Shown: positions 15,746 through 24,428 of the stretch, piece by piece | Layout of the letters: the number at the start of each line of letters is the position of its first letter | Position numbering within the stretch: position 1 is the stretch's first letter | DNA from: Ferruginibacter sp. | GTDB lineage: Bacteria; Bacteroidota; Bacteroidia; Chitinophagales; Chitinophagaceae | Length of the DNA: 64,000 nt | Reading direction: 5' to 3' | Assembly: GCA_014379625.1 (NCBI GenBank) | Contig: JACMLJ010000028.1 | Location: forward strand, 92,476 to 156,475 | Program-made: the position numbers and the translations under genes | Notes under the pieces: model-generated | Told to the model about the DNA's origin: nothing | Seen by the model: only the letters and a program-made list of their open reading frames with translations | The model's database searches: none

Positions 15746-18700
15746 ATGCAAAAAATTTACTTTTTTGTACAACTGGCACTTTGTTTTTGTACAGTTTTTC
15801 CAAAATTATCACAAAGCCAGGATTGCACGACGCTTAGTGCAACTTGCAAGACCTACGAATCTCGTTGTGCAGCAACCGGTTCAATCAGCGTTCTTGCAAC
15901 CGGCGGATCCGGATCTTACAAGTACAAAACAACAGGCCCTGTCAATTCAAATTTTACTACCAGTGATTCCCTAACGGGATTATCCGCCGGTGTTTATACT
16001 GTAATAATAAACGACCTCGTTTCTAATTGCAATTTTGAGCTAAACAATGTGGTAGTGGGAGGCAGTTACCTTGATCCGAGATTCACCTTAACCGCCGTTC
16101 ATGTAAGTTGCGATAATGGCAGTAACGGCAGTATTACAGTAAATGGCCAGCAATTCGGCAGATCACCTTTTGTTTATTCGATTGTAGCCCCTTCTCCAAT
16201 GGGCGTTGGTACAATAAGCAATAGCGGGGAATTTAAAAACTTATCCGCGGGTGATTATACTATCCGGATGACAGATTCCTGTGGAGGTATCCAAACAAGA
16301 AGTATAACAATCGATAATTATACCTGGTTTATCCAGTCAGATGCTTTTAATAAGGTATCATGCGATTCCGCATCAGGTTTTGTTAAGGTAATGGATAGCA
16401 GGGGAAATGTAAGTACACTGGGGCCAATACCCGGTTTTATGTACGGGGTTGTGCGGGATCCCGGTGATACCATCTGGTCGTCTAACCCCAATTTTAAATT
16501 CTACCTTGCAGGGCAATTGTTTGTAGATGTAATCGCAAAAGACAGTTGTGGTACCATCAAAAAGTACTGGTCTACATTAGAGTTCAGTGCTTCTGTTGGA
16601 GCTACCGTAAGTATCAGTAATAAAACCTGTAATTCTTTTTCCGCAACTTTAACCAGCCTGACCAATTTTTTTAATGCTGATTTTTGTTTATTGGATAGCA
16701 ATAATATTCAAATACGCTGCAATACCACCGGTATTTTCAATAATATTCCCTATGGCAGTTATTGCATAAGGGCACATGAATTATGCATGGATACCATTAT
16801 TACAAGATGTTTTACGGCCTCCCCGCCGCCGGTATCAATAGGAAACAATGTTAACATTTATAATAAAAATTGTAACTCTTTTTCAGCAGCAGTTACCGGG
16901 CAGGCGGGTTTAACTAATCCGGTGTACTGTTTATTTGATACCGCAAATACGGAGATAATATGTAATACCACCGGTGTATTCAATAACCTGCTGTATGGCA
17001 GTTATTGCATCAAAACAAAAGACAGTTGCAGGGATACTACAATCATTAGGTGCTTTACAGTTTTAAAACCACGCCCGGTAATTCCGGCTGTGATTACCCC
17101 TTCGTATATTGATTGTAATAATATCACCATCATTGTTAGCGGTGACAGCCTGTTTTCACCGCAATATTGTTTGTACGATACATCCGGTGTTTTGGTCATG
17201 TGTAATAATACCGGCATTTTCGACAGTCTTTCTGTGGGTAACCTTTGTGTAAAAGTTTATGACTCCTGTTATGATACCACGATAACCAGGTGTTTTAGTG
17301 TGGGGGCTGCGGTTATTGTAAATGATCTTACGGTTGCTTTCAGCAATAAAAACTGCTCCACTTTTACGGTAAAGGCCAATAGCATCAATTTAACAAGTTC
17401 GCAATATTGTTTGTATACCCCGGCTGATTCATTAATTAGTTGCAATGCAACAGGGATTTTTAACAATGTTACTTATGGCGCCTATTGTATAAAAGCAACA
17501 AATGCCTGTCCGGATACAACATTCACAAATTGTTTTGCAATTTCCCCTCCAACGCCTTCGGTCAACAGTAGTGTCAGTATCAGTAATAAAACCTGTGCAA
17601 CTTTTACCGCAAAAATTACGGGCCAGCAAAACCTAACGAATCCTCAATATTGCATTTTTGATGTCAATAATGTACAAATAAGCTGTAATTCAACCGGTAC
17701 ATTTAATAATTTGAATTATGGAAGCTATTGCATAAAAATAATCAATACTTGTTACGACACCACCATTACCAGGTGTTTCAGTACTGCTCCAAATCCCCTG
17801 GATATCATCGCAAGTACCAGTAAATCCTGTTCTTATGGTTATGCAACGGTTGGTGTTTCAGTTACGGGGGGCAACCTGCCTGTAAATATTAAAATATTTA
17901 AGCCGGGTAATAGTTTAGTCTTTAATAAAAATTATAGTACTACCAGTATTAGTATAGATAGTATACCGGGTTTGGTATTAGGCGAAACTTATAAAATTAT
18001 AGCAACGGATAATTGCGGGATTAAGGATACCGTTAATATTGGGGTTACTGCCAGTATAGCAACTCATTCCGCCACTATTTTTTCACAGTGCCCAAGTGCG
18101 GCGTGGCTGAATGGTTCAGGAAAAATCCAATCCAGCACAAACACCAATATGGGTGTATTTACAGTGAGGGTCATAAAAAAAGACGGGGCAACCCTTAGCC
18201 CGGAAATAGTTCCCAATTCAGTGGTAGGCAGTGTATTTACTTTTAACGACCTGGGTACCGGCACCTATATAATAAGTTATAAGCTGAATGATCTTTGCAC
18301 CAGGTACCTGTACGATACGGTAGTGATTGCTCCATATTATTATCCAAATCTAAACAGGTCATCAGCCTATCAATGCGATGTAAATGGTTTTAGCGTAGGA
18401 GCGGTTGCAACCCATGGGGTAGGGCCATTTTCTTATGAGATTATCGGTAGCACACCTTCTGCTCCGTTGATCGTTGCCGGGCCCCAGGCAAGTCCCATTT
18501 TTAATATTGATAACGGTACCAATTATTCGCTGATTCGTTTACGGGCTTTAGACGCTTGTGGAAATGCCACATTGGGCGATGCAAGTATTTTGCCCATGGC
18601 GAATTTTGAGATTGAGGTTGATAGTAATTGCTTTCAAAGCAGCAGTACCCTATCCGTAGACACGATTTATAACTCAACCTATGCCTGGTTTAAAAAAGAG

Positions 18701-19423
18701 AATTATAACAGCTCAGACAGCATTTATTTGGGTTCGGGCAGTAAAGTATTCATTCCGTTTTTATCTGCAAGCGATACCGGTACCTATATTTGTCATGTAA
18801 CCGTGAATACAGGCTGTATAAAAAGACTGGCTGTTTTTAATTTAAACGGATTATGCTATCTTATCCTTCCTGTAAAAATAATATCCTTTACTGGTAAATT
18901 TATCGATGACCAGGTACTCTTAAACTGGAAAACCGATAATGAAACTGATCTGCAAGATTATGTTATTGAAAGAAAAAACAGTTATAATCAATTCACAGCA
19001 GTCGGAAGAGTAAATTCGGGGCCTGATTCACCAGGTTCTTCTCAATATGCTTTTGTTGACACAAAACCCGAAGCCGGCAAAAACTTTTACCGGTTGAAAT
19101 TAGTTTACATGGATCATACTTTTACCTACAGTAATACCATTATGCTGAGTAAAAGCCAAAAGGGCAGTACTATTCACTGTTATCCTAACCCGGTGTCCAA
19201 CATGCTTATGATTGATTTTACAGGTTCAACCAGGCATGTGTATAAGGTTATCCTGCTGAATATGCTTAGCCAGGGAGTGTGGGAAACTAAATTTATTACG
19301 GGCAGTAATAATAGTACGCTGAAAATACCGAGACCGAACTCGATAGTCAAAGGAGTTTATGTTTTGAAGTGTATTGACATGAGTACAAATGAAGAATATT
19401 CAGAGAAAGTGATTTTTTTATAA
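15746..19423 (+). CDS. Large T9SS-exported protein with five six-cysteine repeats
   Basis: A 1225-residue protein. A signal peptide (about residues 1-24, ending near SQSQ) is followed by two SprB-like or PKD-like segments rich in Gly, Ser and Thr. Residues about 285-685 hold five tandem repeats of about 80 residues, each with six cysteines in the same order: NKxC, YC, xxC before an NxTG turn, GSYC, xxC and RCF. Further beta-rich segments follow. The C-terminal 70 residues (from YPNPVSNML) are a type A T9SS sorting domain, preceded by the LPVKIISFTG module common in such proteins. It is probably a surface adhesin or filament; the function is unknown. The spaced cysteines suggest disulfide-stabilised beta modules. 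Confidence 0.85.
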   Translation: MQKIYFFVQLALCFCTVFPKLSQSQDCTTLSATCKTYESRCAATGSISVLATGGSGSYKYKTTGPVNSNFTTSDSLTGLSAGVYTVIINDLVSNCNFELNNVVVGGSYLDPRFTLTAVHVSCDNGSNGSITVNGQQFGRSPFVYSIVAPSPMGVGTISNSGEFKNLSAGDYTIRMTDSCGGIQTRSITIDNYTWFIQSDAFNKVSCDSASGFVKVMDSRGNVSTLGPIPGFMYGVVRDPGDTIWSSNPNFKFYLAGQLFVDVIAKDSCGTIKKYWSTLEFSASVGATVSISNKTCNSFSATLTSLTNFFNADFCLLDSNNIQIRCNTTGIFNNIPYGSYCIRAHELCMDTIITRCFTASPPPVSIGNNVNIYNKNCNSFSAAVTGQAGLTNPVYCLFDTANTEIICNTTGVFNNLLYGSYCIKTKDSCRDTTIIRCFTVLKPRPVIPAVITPSYIDCNNITIIVSGDSLFSPQYCLYDTSGVLVMCNNTGIFDSLSVGNLCVKVYDSCYDTTITRCFSVGAAVIVNDLTVAFSNKNCSTFTVKANSINLTSSQYCLYTPADSLISCNATGIFNNVTYGAYCIKATNACPDTTFTNCFAISPPTPSVNSSVSISNKTCATFTAKITGQQNLTNPQYCIFDVNNVQISCNSTGTFNNLNYGSYCIKIINTCYDTTITRCFSTAPNPLDIIASTSKSCSYGYATVGVSVTGGNLPVNIKIFKPGNSLVFNKNYSTTSISIDSIPGLVLGETYKIIATDNCGIKDTVNIGVTASIATHSATIFSQCPSAAWLNGSGKIQSSTNTNMGVFTVRVIKKDGATLSPEIVPNSVVGSVFTFNDLGTGTYIISYKLNDLCTRYLYDTVVIAPYYYPNLNRSSAYQCDVNGFSVGAVATHGVGPFSYEIIGSTPSAPLIVAGPQASPIFNIDNGTNYSLIRLRALDACGNATLGDASILPMANFEIEVDSNCFQSSSTLSVDTIYNSTYAWFKKENYNSSDSIYLGSGSKVFIPFLSASDTGTYICHVTVNTGCIKRLAVFNLNGLCYLILPVKIISFTGKFIDDQVLLNWKTDNETDLQDYVIERKNSYNQFTAVGRVNSGPDSPGSSQYAFVDTKPEAGKNFYRLKLVYMDHTFTYSNTIMLSKSQKGSTIHCYPNPVSNMLMIDFTGSTRHVYKVILLNMLSQGVWETKFITGSNNSTLKIPRPNSIVKGVYVLKCIDMSTNEEYSEKVIFL

Positions 19424-19513
19424 TTTTAAGGGCAGGCAGCAAGGTCAGAACAATGAAATTTTGATAAAATCAAAAAAAATAATTATAAATTTTCATTTAT
19501 AACTGAGAATAGC

Positions 19514-19521
19514 TACCTTTG
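19514..19521 (+). promoter_or_regulatory. Putative -7 element for rpsL-rpsG
   Basis: TACCTTTG is an exact TAnnTTTG match 25 nt before the rpsL ATG. The -33 region (about 19491-19496, TTTCAT) is a weak match. Confidence 0.5.
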
Positions 19522-19546
19522 CCGTCCAAAAAATAAAGGGTTAAAA

Positions 19547-19927
19547 ATGCCTACAATACAACAGTTAGTTAGAAAAGGAAGAGAAATAATTAAAGCTAAA
19601 AGCAAATCAAGAGCTTTGGATGCCTGCCCGCAACGCCGCGGTGTATGTACAAGGGTGTACACAACTACCCCTAAAAAACCGAACTCAGCTTTACGCAAAG
19701 TAGCCAAGGTTCGCTTAACCAATAAAGTTGAGGTTATTGCCTATATCCCGGGTGAAGGGCACAATTTGCAGGAGCACTCCATAGTTTTGATTCGCGGGGG
19801 CAGGGTAAAAGATCTACCAGGCGTAAGGTATCATATCGTTCGGGGAAGTTTGGATACTGCGGGTGTAAAAGACCGTAAACAAAGCCGCAGTAAATACGGC
19901 ACGAAGAAGGAAAAAGCAAAAAAATAA
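19547..19927 (+). CDS. rpsL: 30S ribosomal protein S12
   Basis: A 126-residue S12, part of the decoding centre of the small subunit. Seen: [13 protein letters not shown], the streptomycin-related loop [36 protein letters not shown] and [15 protein letters not shown]. The lysine in KKPNSA is present, the usual drug-sensitive state. A basic tail ends in KKEKAKK. It heads a two-gene transcript with rpsG. Confidence 0.98.
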   Translation: MPTIQQLVRKGREIIKAKSKSRALDACPQRRGVCTRVYTTTPKKPNSALRKVAKVRLTNKVEVIAYIPGEGHNLQEHSIVLIRGGRVKDLPGVRYHIVRGSLDTAGVKDRKQSRSKYGTKKEKAKK

Positions 19928-19979
19928 TAAAATATTTCACGTTTCACTTTTATCGTACAGCGATAATAAATAAACAACA

Positions 19980-20447
19980 ATGCGTAAGACACAACCAAAA
20001 AAAATACCTTTAGCACCTGATCCGAAATTTAACGACAAATTAGTCACCCGTTTTGTAAATAATTTAATGTGGGCTGGTAAAAAAAGCGGTGCCTATATCA
20101 TTTTTTACGATGCAATAGATAAAGTGAGTAAGATAACCGGGGAAAATGGTTACGATGTGTGGAAAAAAGCTTTGGGTAATATAACACCTGGTGTGGAAGT
20201 GCGTAGCCGCCGTATTGGTGGTGCTACTTTTCAAATACCCGCGGAAGTGCGCACAGACAGAAAAGTATCATTAAGCATTAAATGGATGGTAAAGTATAGC
20301 CGCGACAGAAATGGCCGCAGCATGTCAGATAAATTGGCCAATGAGATTGTAGCGGCGAGTAAAGGAGAAGGCGCGGCTTTCAAAAAGAAAGAAGACACCC
20401 ATCGCATGGCTGAAGCCAACAAAGCATTCGCTCATTTTAGAATCTGA
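19980..20447 (+). CDS. rpsG: 30S ribosomal protein S7
   Basis: A 155-residue S7, a primary binder of the 16S rRNA 3' domain. Seen: the basic start MRKTQPKKIPLAPDPKF, VTRFVNNLMWAGKKSGA, ITPGVEVRSRRIGGATFQIP and the C-terminal KEDTHRMAEANKAFAHFRI. The length is normal. It ends in a strong terminator 27 nt past the stop, so fusA is not in this transcript. Confidence 0.98.
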   Translation: MRKTQPKKIPLAPDPKFNDKLVTRFVNNLMWAGKKSGAYIIFYDAIDKVSKITGENGYDVWKKALGNITPGVEVRSRRIGGATFQIPAEVRTDRKVSLSIKWMVKYSRDRNGRSMSDKLANEIVAASKGEGAAFKKKEDTHRMAEANKAFAHFRI

Positions 20448-20474
20448 TCCTGCTTCAACAATATATTTTTTAAG

Positions 20475-20502
20475 AGCCGTTCCTTTGTGAACGGCTTTTT
20501 TC
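20475..20502 (+). terminator. Terminator of rpsL-rpsG
   Basis: An 8-bp perfect stem AGCCGTTC/GAACGGCT, loop CTTTGT, then TTTTTT. Canonical. The following 270 nt up to the permease start show no gene or repeat I can support. Confidence 0.88.
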
Positions 20503-20772
20503 GTTCCGCTTTTTTTATTTAAACAGAGTCAGGATATTCAAAAAGCATTGGAAAGTAAAGTCTGAATTTACTCCAGATGTTTTATTCGATGCGTTTCAAT
20601 GAACGAGGAGTTGTGGTGTACCTATATTTCGCGATTTACCGTCGGTAATAGAGGTGCTTGTCTTGACAGTACCTGTGCAAATGGCGATCCCGGTTAATGA
20701 CCCTATCGGGCAGAAAATCGGGAATTTTACCTGCACTTTTCTGATAAAATAACAATAGTTATTAATTTAGCA

Positions 20773-22116
20773 ATGCTGTTTCCCATAAACCGGATCAGCA
20801 TCGGGCACACCGAAACATTTAATTTAATTCGTTTGAAAAAGAAAATAACTGTTTATACCGCATCAGCCATTGTGGTAGCCAATATGATTGGTACAGGAGT
20901 TTTTACAAGTGTCGGTTTTCAACTGAATGCCATACAAAATACCTGGAGTATTGTATTACTATGGCTGGCAGGCGGCATACTGGCATTATTTGGCGCGTTT
21001 GCCTACGCCGAACTGGGAACACATTTTAAAGAATCCGGGGGAGATTATATTTATTTGTCACGTGTGTTTCATCCGTTGGCCGGTTACCTCTCGGCCTGGG
21101 CAGGGCTTACAGTTGGCTTCTCTGCGCCTGTAGCCCTCGCGGCAATGGCTTTTACAAAATACCTTGCCCCGGTTGGTCTCCAGGGCAATGTTTGGCTGGC
21201 AATAGTGATCATTATTTTAACAGGACTGCTACATAGCTTTACCATCCGGCATAGCAGCATACTACAAAATTTTTCAACCATTATTAAAGTAGTATTTATC
21301 ATTTTCCTGGTATTCCTGGGATTTTTTATAACAGGTAATACTAATAACGCCATCAATTTCAGCAATAGCTGGCAACAGGAGCTATTGAAGCCGGGCTTTG
21401 CGGTTTCAATGGTGTATGTAACCTTTGCCTACACTGGTTGGAATGCAGCCGCATATATTGCAGATGAAATACATAACCCTTTAAAAAATCTTCCAAAAGC
21501 CCTGATCCGAAGTACCTTGTTTGTTTCCCTGGTGTATGTACTGTTTCAACTGGTGCTATTAAAAAATGCTACAGTAAACCAGTTGGAGGGAAAGGAAGAA
21601 GCCACTTTTATAGCTTTTGATAATTTACTGGGAACCACAGGAGGCAAATGGGTGAGTATTTTTATTGCTATCCAGTTGATAGCAACCATCAGTTCTTATT
21701 TATGGGTAGGGCCAAGGGTTACCCTCGCAATGGCGATGGAATATAAATTGTGGAAACCCCTGGCAAAAAAAAATAAGCATGGTATCCCCGTCGCCGCCAT
21801 ATGGGCACATGTATGCATTGCTGTAATACTCACCTTAACCGGTTCTTTTGAAAAAATATTGTTGTACGCAGGATTTGTACTACAATTGATGGCGGCGCTC
21901 ACCGTGGCTACCAGTTTGTTTCTGAAAACTAAAAAAACGGGCACATTCACCAGTCCATTTAAGCCGGTACTTCAAATAATCTTTTTAATTTTCAGTGGAT
22001 GGGTGTTGGTGTTTACGCTGGCAGACCGGCCTTTAGAGAGTTTGATAGGTTTGGGCGTACTGCTGGCCGGCGGTGTTATTTATTATTTTGATAAACGATT
22101 GTCAATTATTCGGTAA
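20773..22116 (+). CDS. APC-family amino acid permease
   Basis: A 447-residue inner-membrane transporter of the amino acid-polyamine-organocation superfamily, with about 12 hydrophobic helices from residue 27 on. The first helix carries the unwound Gly motif NMIGTGVFTSVGF, followed by WLAGGILALFGAFAYAELGTHFKESGGDYIYL, matching the LAT/APC group. The substrate cannot be assigned. An alternative start is a TTG at about 20834, just before the first helix (LKKKITVYTAS). A repeat element begins at the stop codon. Confidence 0.88.
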   Translation: MLFPINRISIGHTETFNLIRLKKKITVYTASAIVVANMIGTGVFTSVGFQLNAIQNTWSIVLLWLAGGILALFGAFAYAELGTHFKESGGDYIYLSRVFHPLAGYLSAWAGLTVGFSAPVALAAMAFTKYLAPVGLQGNVWLAIVIIILTGLLHSFTIRHSSILQNFSTIIKVVFIIFLVFLGFFITGNTNNAINFSNSWQQELLKPGFAVSMVYVTFAYTGWNAAAYIADEIHNPLKNLPKALIRSTLFVSLVYVLFQLVLLKNATVNQLEGKEEATFIAFDNLLGTTGGKWVSIFIAIQLIATISSYLWVGPRVTLAMAMEYKLWKPLAKKNKHGIPVAAIWAHVCIAVILTLTGSFEKILLYAGFVLQLMAALTVATSLFLKTKKTGTFTSPFKPVLQIIFLIFSGWVLVFTLADRPLESLIGLGVLLAGGVIYYFDKRLSIIR

Positions 22117-22117
22117 A

Positions 22118-22176
22118 ACAGGCCGAATTGTTGGGACAGGCCGCGTTGTAGGAACAGGCCGCGGCCTGTTCCTACA
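22118..22176. repeat. 18-nt direct repeats ending in a 30-nt perfect palindrome
   Basis: ACAGGCCG starts at 22118, 22136 and 22154, exactly 18 nt apart. The last copy lies in a 30-nt perfect palindrome (22147-22176) built on GGAACAGGCCG and its complement. There is no T tract, so it is not a standard terminator; it looks like a REP-type intergenic element next to the permease stop. Confidence 0.75.
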
Positions 22177-22217
22177 GATATTTGCGTATCTTTATTTTTT
22201 AATTAATTTTTATAACG

Positions 22218-23093
22218 ATGAATGCCAGGCGCAATTTTATAAAGCAGTCCGCTTTATTATCTACCGGTTTAGCAATGAACCCATCTGAATTTCTAAAAAT
22301 ACAAACTAAGGTCGGTATCCAGTTATATTCATTGAGGGATGACATTGAAAAAAATGTAAAATCCGTGATAAGCAAGGTAGCCGCGGCCGGGTATAAAGAA
22401 GTAGAAACTTATGGGTTAAGTAAAGAGGGGCAATTTTTTGGTTTAAGTGTAAGTGAATTTGCACAGTTGCTGAAAGCTAATAATTTAACCAGTCCAAGTG
22501 GCCATTATCTTCCTGAAAAAATGCTTTTTGAAAATGGAGATGGGGATGATGTAAAAAAATTATGCGAGGTTGGTCATACATTGGGTCACCGGTATATTGT
22601 AATCCCTCACCTTGAAGAAGACAAACGAAAAACAATTGATCAATATAAGGCGCTCGCGGCGCGGATGAATATAGCTGGTAAAATTTGTAGAAATGCCGGT
22701 CTGCAGTTAGCCTACCATAATCATGATTTTGAATTTTTACAGATCAACGGACAAAGAGGCTACGATATTTTTATGAATGAAACAGATAAAGATTTAGTTA
22801 AACTGGAACTCGATCTGTACTGGGTGGTAAGCGCTGGACTTGACCCAATTGATTTTTTTAAGAAGCAACCCGGCCGTTTTCCTATGGTGCATGTAAAAGA
22901 TATGGATAAGGCAGACCGCACTAAAAATACCGAGATAGGCAATGGCAGCATTAATTTTAAAAGGATACTGGCCAGTTCCGCAGTTGCCGGTATAAAGCAT
23001 TATTACCTGGAGCAGGAAAACAATTACGTTCCTGACACTTTCACCAGTATCCAGAAAAGCTATTCGTATATAAGAAAGAACCTGTTGAAGTAA
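22218..23093 (+). CDS. Sugar phosphate isomerase/epimerase-like TIM-barrel protein, exported
   Basis: A 291-residue protein of the xylose isomerase-like TIM-barrel superfamily. The N-terminus MNARRNFIKQSALLSTGLA is a twin-arginine type signal. Metal-binding positions are suggested by AYHNHDFEF (about 156-164), LELDLYWV (about 196-203), MVHVKDMD (about 225-232) and a late YYLEQE. Such proteins in Bacteroidota act in the envelope on keto-sugars or inositols. It converges on a DUF1080 hydrolase and a cytochrome c gene, which fits a 3-keto-glycoside route; the exact substrate is inference. Confidence 0.85.
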   Translation: MNARRNFIKQSALLSTGLAMNPSEFLKIQTKVGIQLYSLRDDIEKNVKSVISKVAAAGYKEVETYGLSKEGQFFGLSVSEFAQLLKANNLTSPSGHYLPEKMLFENGDGDDVKKLCEVGHTLGHRYIVIPHLEEDKRKTIDQYKALAARMNIAGKICRNAGLQLAYHNHDFEFLQINGQRGYDIFMNETDKDLVKLELDLYWVVSAGLDPIDFFKKQPGRFPMVHVKDMDKADRTKNTEIGNGSINFKRILASSAVAGIKHYYLEQENNYVPDTFTSIQKSYSYIRKNLLK

Positions 23094-23100
23094 TAGTAAC

Positions 23101-23138
23101 AAAAAACCGGTGCCGCTTAAAACGGCACCGGTTTTTTT
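23101..23138. terminator. Bidirectional terminator
   Basis: A 13-bp perfect stem from AAAACCGGTGCCG (23103-23115) to its complement (23123-23135), loop CTTAAAA, with A and T tails. It sits between the convergent TIM-barrel and DUF1080 genes. Confidence 0.88.
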
Positions 23139-23139
23139 A

Positions 23140-23883
23140 TCAGAGAGTTTTAATTTTTATATTCCGGTACCAAACCATATTGCCATGATCCTGTAGGGCG
23201 ATCTTACCTTTTTTATATGTGCCAAAATCACGCATTGTTTTAAACTTGCTGCCGGCTACCATTTTTTTCCAGTTGTCGTCCCATAAAGTGGTATTAACAA
23301 CATTTGTTCCATTCAGAAAAAGTTGCAGCCTTCCGTCCTTTGAAATGATTTCTGCTTCATTCCATTCGCCGACGGGTTTTACCGTTTCTTTGGAGCAGGA
23401 AATTAGATCGTACAAATCGCCCGACCTGTGTTTTATTATTTTACCGTCGCCGTGCCCGTCATTATCCAATACCTGCATTTCCAACCCTGTATTGTAGGTA
23501 TTTTTGTATTTGAGCGTATCTTCATTTGTATAAAAAATTATTCCACTATTACCTTTAGGAGCAATCTTCCATTCAAGTTTTAGATCAAAATTTTCATATT
23601 CCGCATTGGTTACAAGGTCGCCCCCATTTTTTGACATGGTATCTATATACAAAGCGCCATCGGCTATTTTCCAACGCTCACCTGCTTTGTCCTTTCCATA
23701 GCTGTGCCAACCCGCCGTAGTTTTTCCGTCAAATAAGGAAACCCATTCATTCTCCGTTGAATTGTCTTTATTTTTATTGGAGTAATCCAGGTTGGGGGTA
23801 GCTGAAGCTGAATTTTTTTTTGAGTTATTGCAACTCATTAAAAAGCCGATTAGTATAACCAGCAAAAGGCGATTGTTTTTCAT
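23140..23883 (-). CDS. DUF1080 (3-keto-disaccharide hydrolase type) lipoprotein
   Basis: A 247-residue lipoprotein (signal to FLMSC, lipid Cys18) with a concanavalin-like DUF1080 domain: WVSLFDGKTTAGWHSYG, WKIADGALYID, NFDLKLEWKIAPKGNSGIIF, GLEMQVLDNDGHGDG and the C-terminal GKIALQDHGNMVWYRNIKI. Several DUF1080 proteins are now described as 3-keto-glycoside hydrolases. It is followed in operon order by nothing further and preceded, one base away, by a cytochrome c gene, so the two are co-transcribed. It is probably periplasmic or on the outer membrane. Confidence 0.88.
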   Translation of the reverse strand: MKNNRLLLVILIGFLMSCNNSKKNSASATPNLDYSNKNKDNSTENEWVSLFDGKTTAGWHSYGKDKAGERWKIADGALYIDTMSKNGGDLVTNAEYENFDLKLEWKIAPKGNSGIIFYTNEDTLKYKNTYNTGLEMQVLDNDGHGDGKIIKHRSGDLYDLISCSKETVKPVGEWNEAEIISKDGRLQLFLNGTNVVNTTLWDDNWKKMVAGSKFKTMRDFGTYKKGKIALQDHGNMVWYRNIKIKTL

Positions 23884-23884
23884 A

Positions 23885-24274
23885 TTATTTGGCTTCTTCT
23901 TTAAGTAAGAGAATATATTTTACCATTGCAATAGCATCTTCCCTGCTAATGAGGGGGTGTGCAGCCATGGGAATCTGTCCCCAGACACCCTGGCCACCGG
24001 CAATTATTTTTTCAGCCAGCAAGTTGCGGTTGGCTTCGGTATTCTCATATTTTGCGGCTACCGCTCCGTAAGCCGGACCGGTTGATGCATCCCTTAATTT
24101 ATGACAGGTAAAACAATCCGATTTTGCTATCAGGTTGAGTCCTTTTTCATAGTCGGGATTGTCCATTACCGAGGTGGTTGATTTGGGGTTGTCTTTTGTT
24201 TCGGTAGAACTGGTTTGGTTGCCACAGGAGAAACAAAAAACAGACATTGATAAAACAATGCAATATTTTTTCAT
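23885..24274 (-). CDS. Class I cytochrome c, probable lipoprotein
   Basis: A 129-residue monoheme cytochrome of the c551/c552 type. The heme site is CFTCH (C54, C57, H58) and the likely sixth ligand is M103 in QIPMAAHP. The leader ends FCFSC (Cys17), a plausible though imperfect lipobox. It is the first gene of a pair with the DUF1080 hydrolase. Together with the TIM-barrel protein the trio could oxidise a sugar, pass electrons to the cytochrome and cleave the keto-sugar; that pathway is inference from context. Confidence 0.88.
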   Translation of the reverse strand: MKKYCIVLSMSVFCFSCGNQTSSTETKDNPKSTTSVMDNPDYEKGLNLIAKSDCFTCHKLRDASTGPAYGAVAAKYENTEANRNLLAEKIIAGGQGVWGQIPMAAHPLISREDAIAMVKYILLLKEEAK

Positions 24275-24371
24275 ATAGTAAATTTAATTTGTCAAATGTA
24301 ATTAAACTTTTGTCAAATTAAATAACCCGTTTTAACAAACGGCGTATAGCCGGCTATATTAGTTTTGCTTT

Positions 24372-24379
24372 TATATTTG
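24372..24379 (+). promoter_or_regulatory. Putative -7 element for cysM
   Basis: TATATTTG matches TAnnTTTG, 49 nt before the cysM ATG. No TTTG is found at the -33 distance. Confidence 0.35.
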
Positions 24380-24428
24380 TGGGGTAGAATTGTATTATAA
24401 AAGTTATTCAAAATAATAAAATATCATC

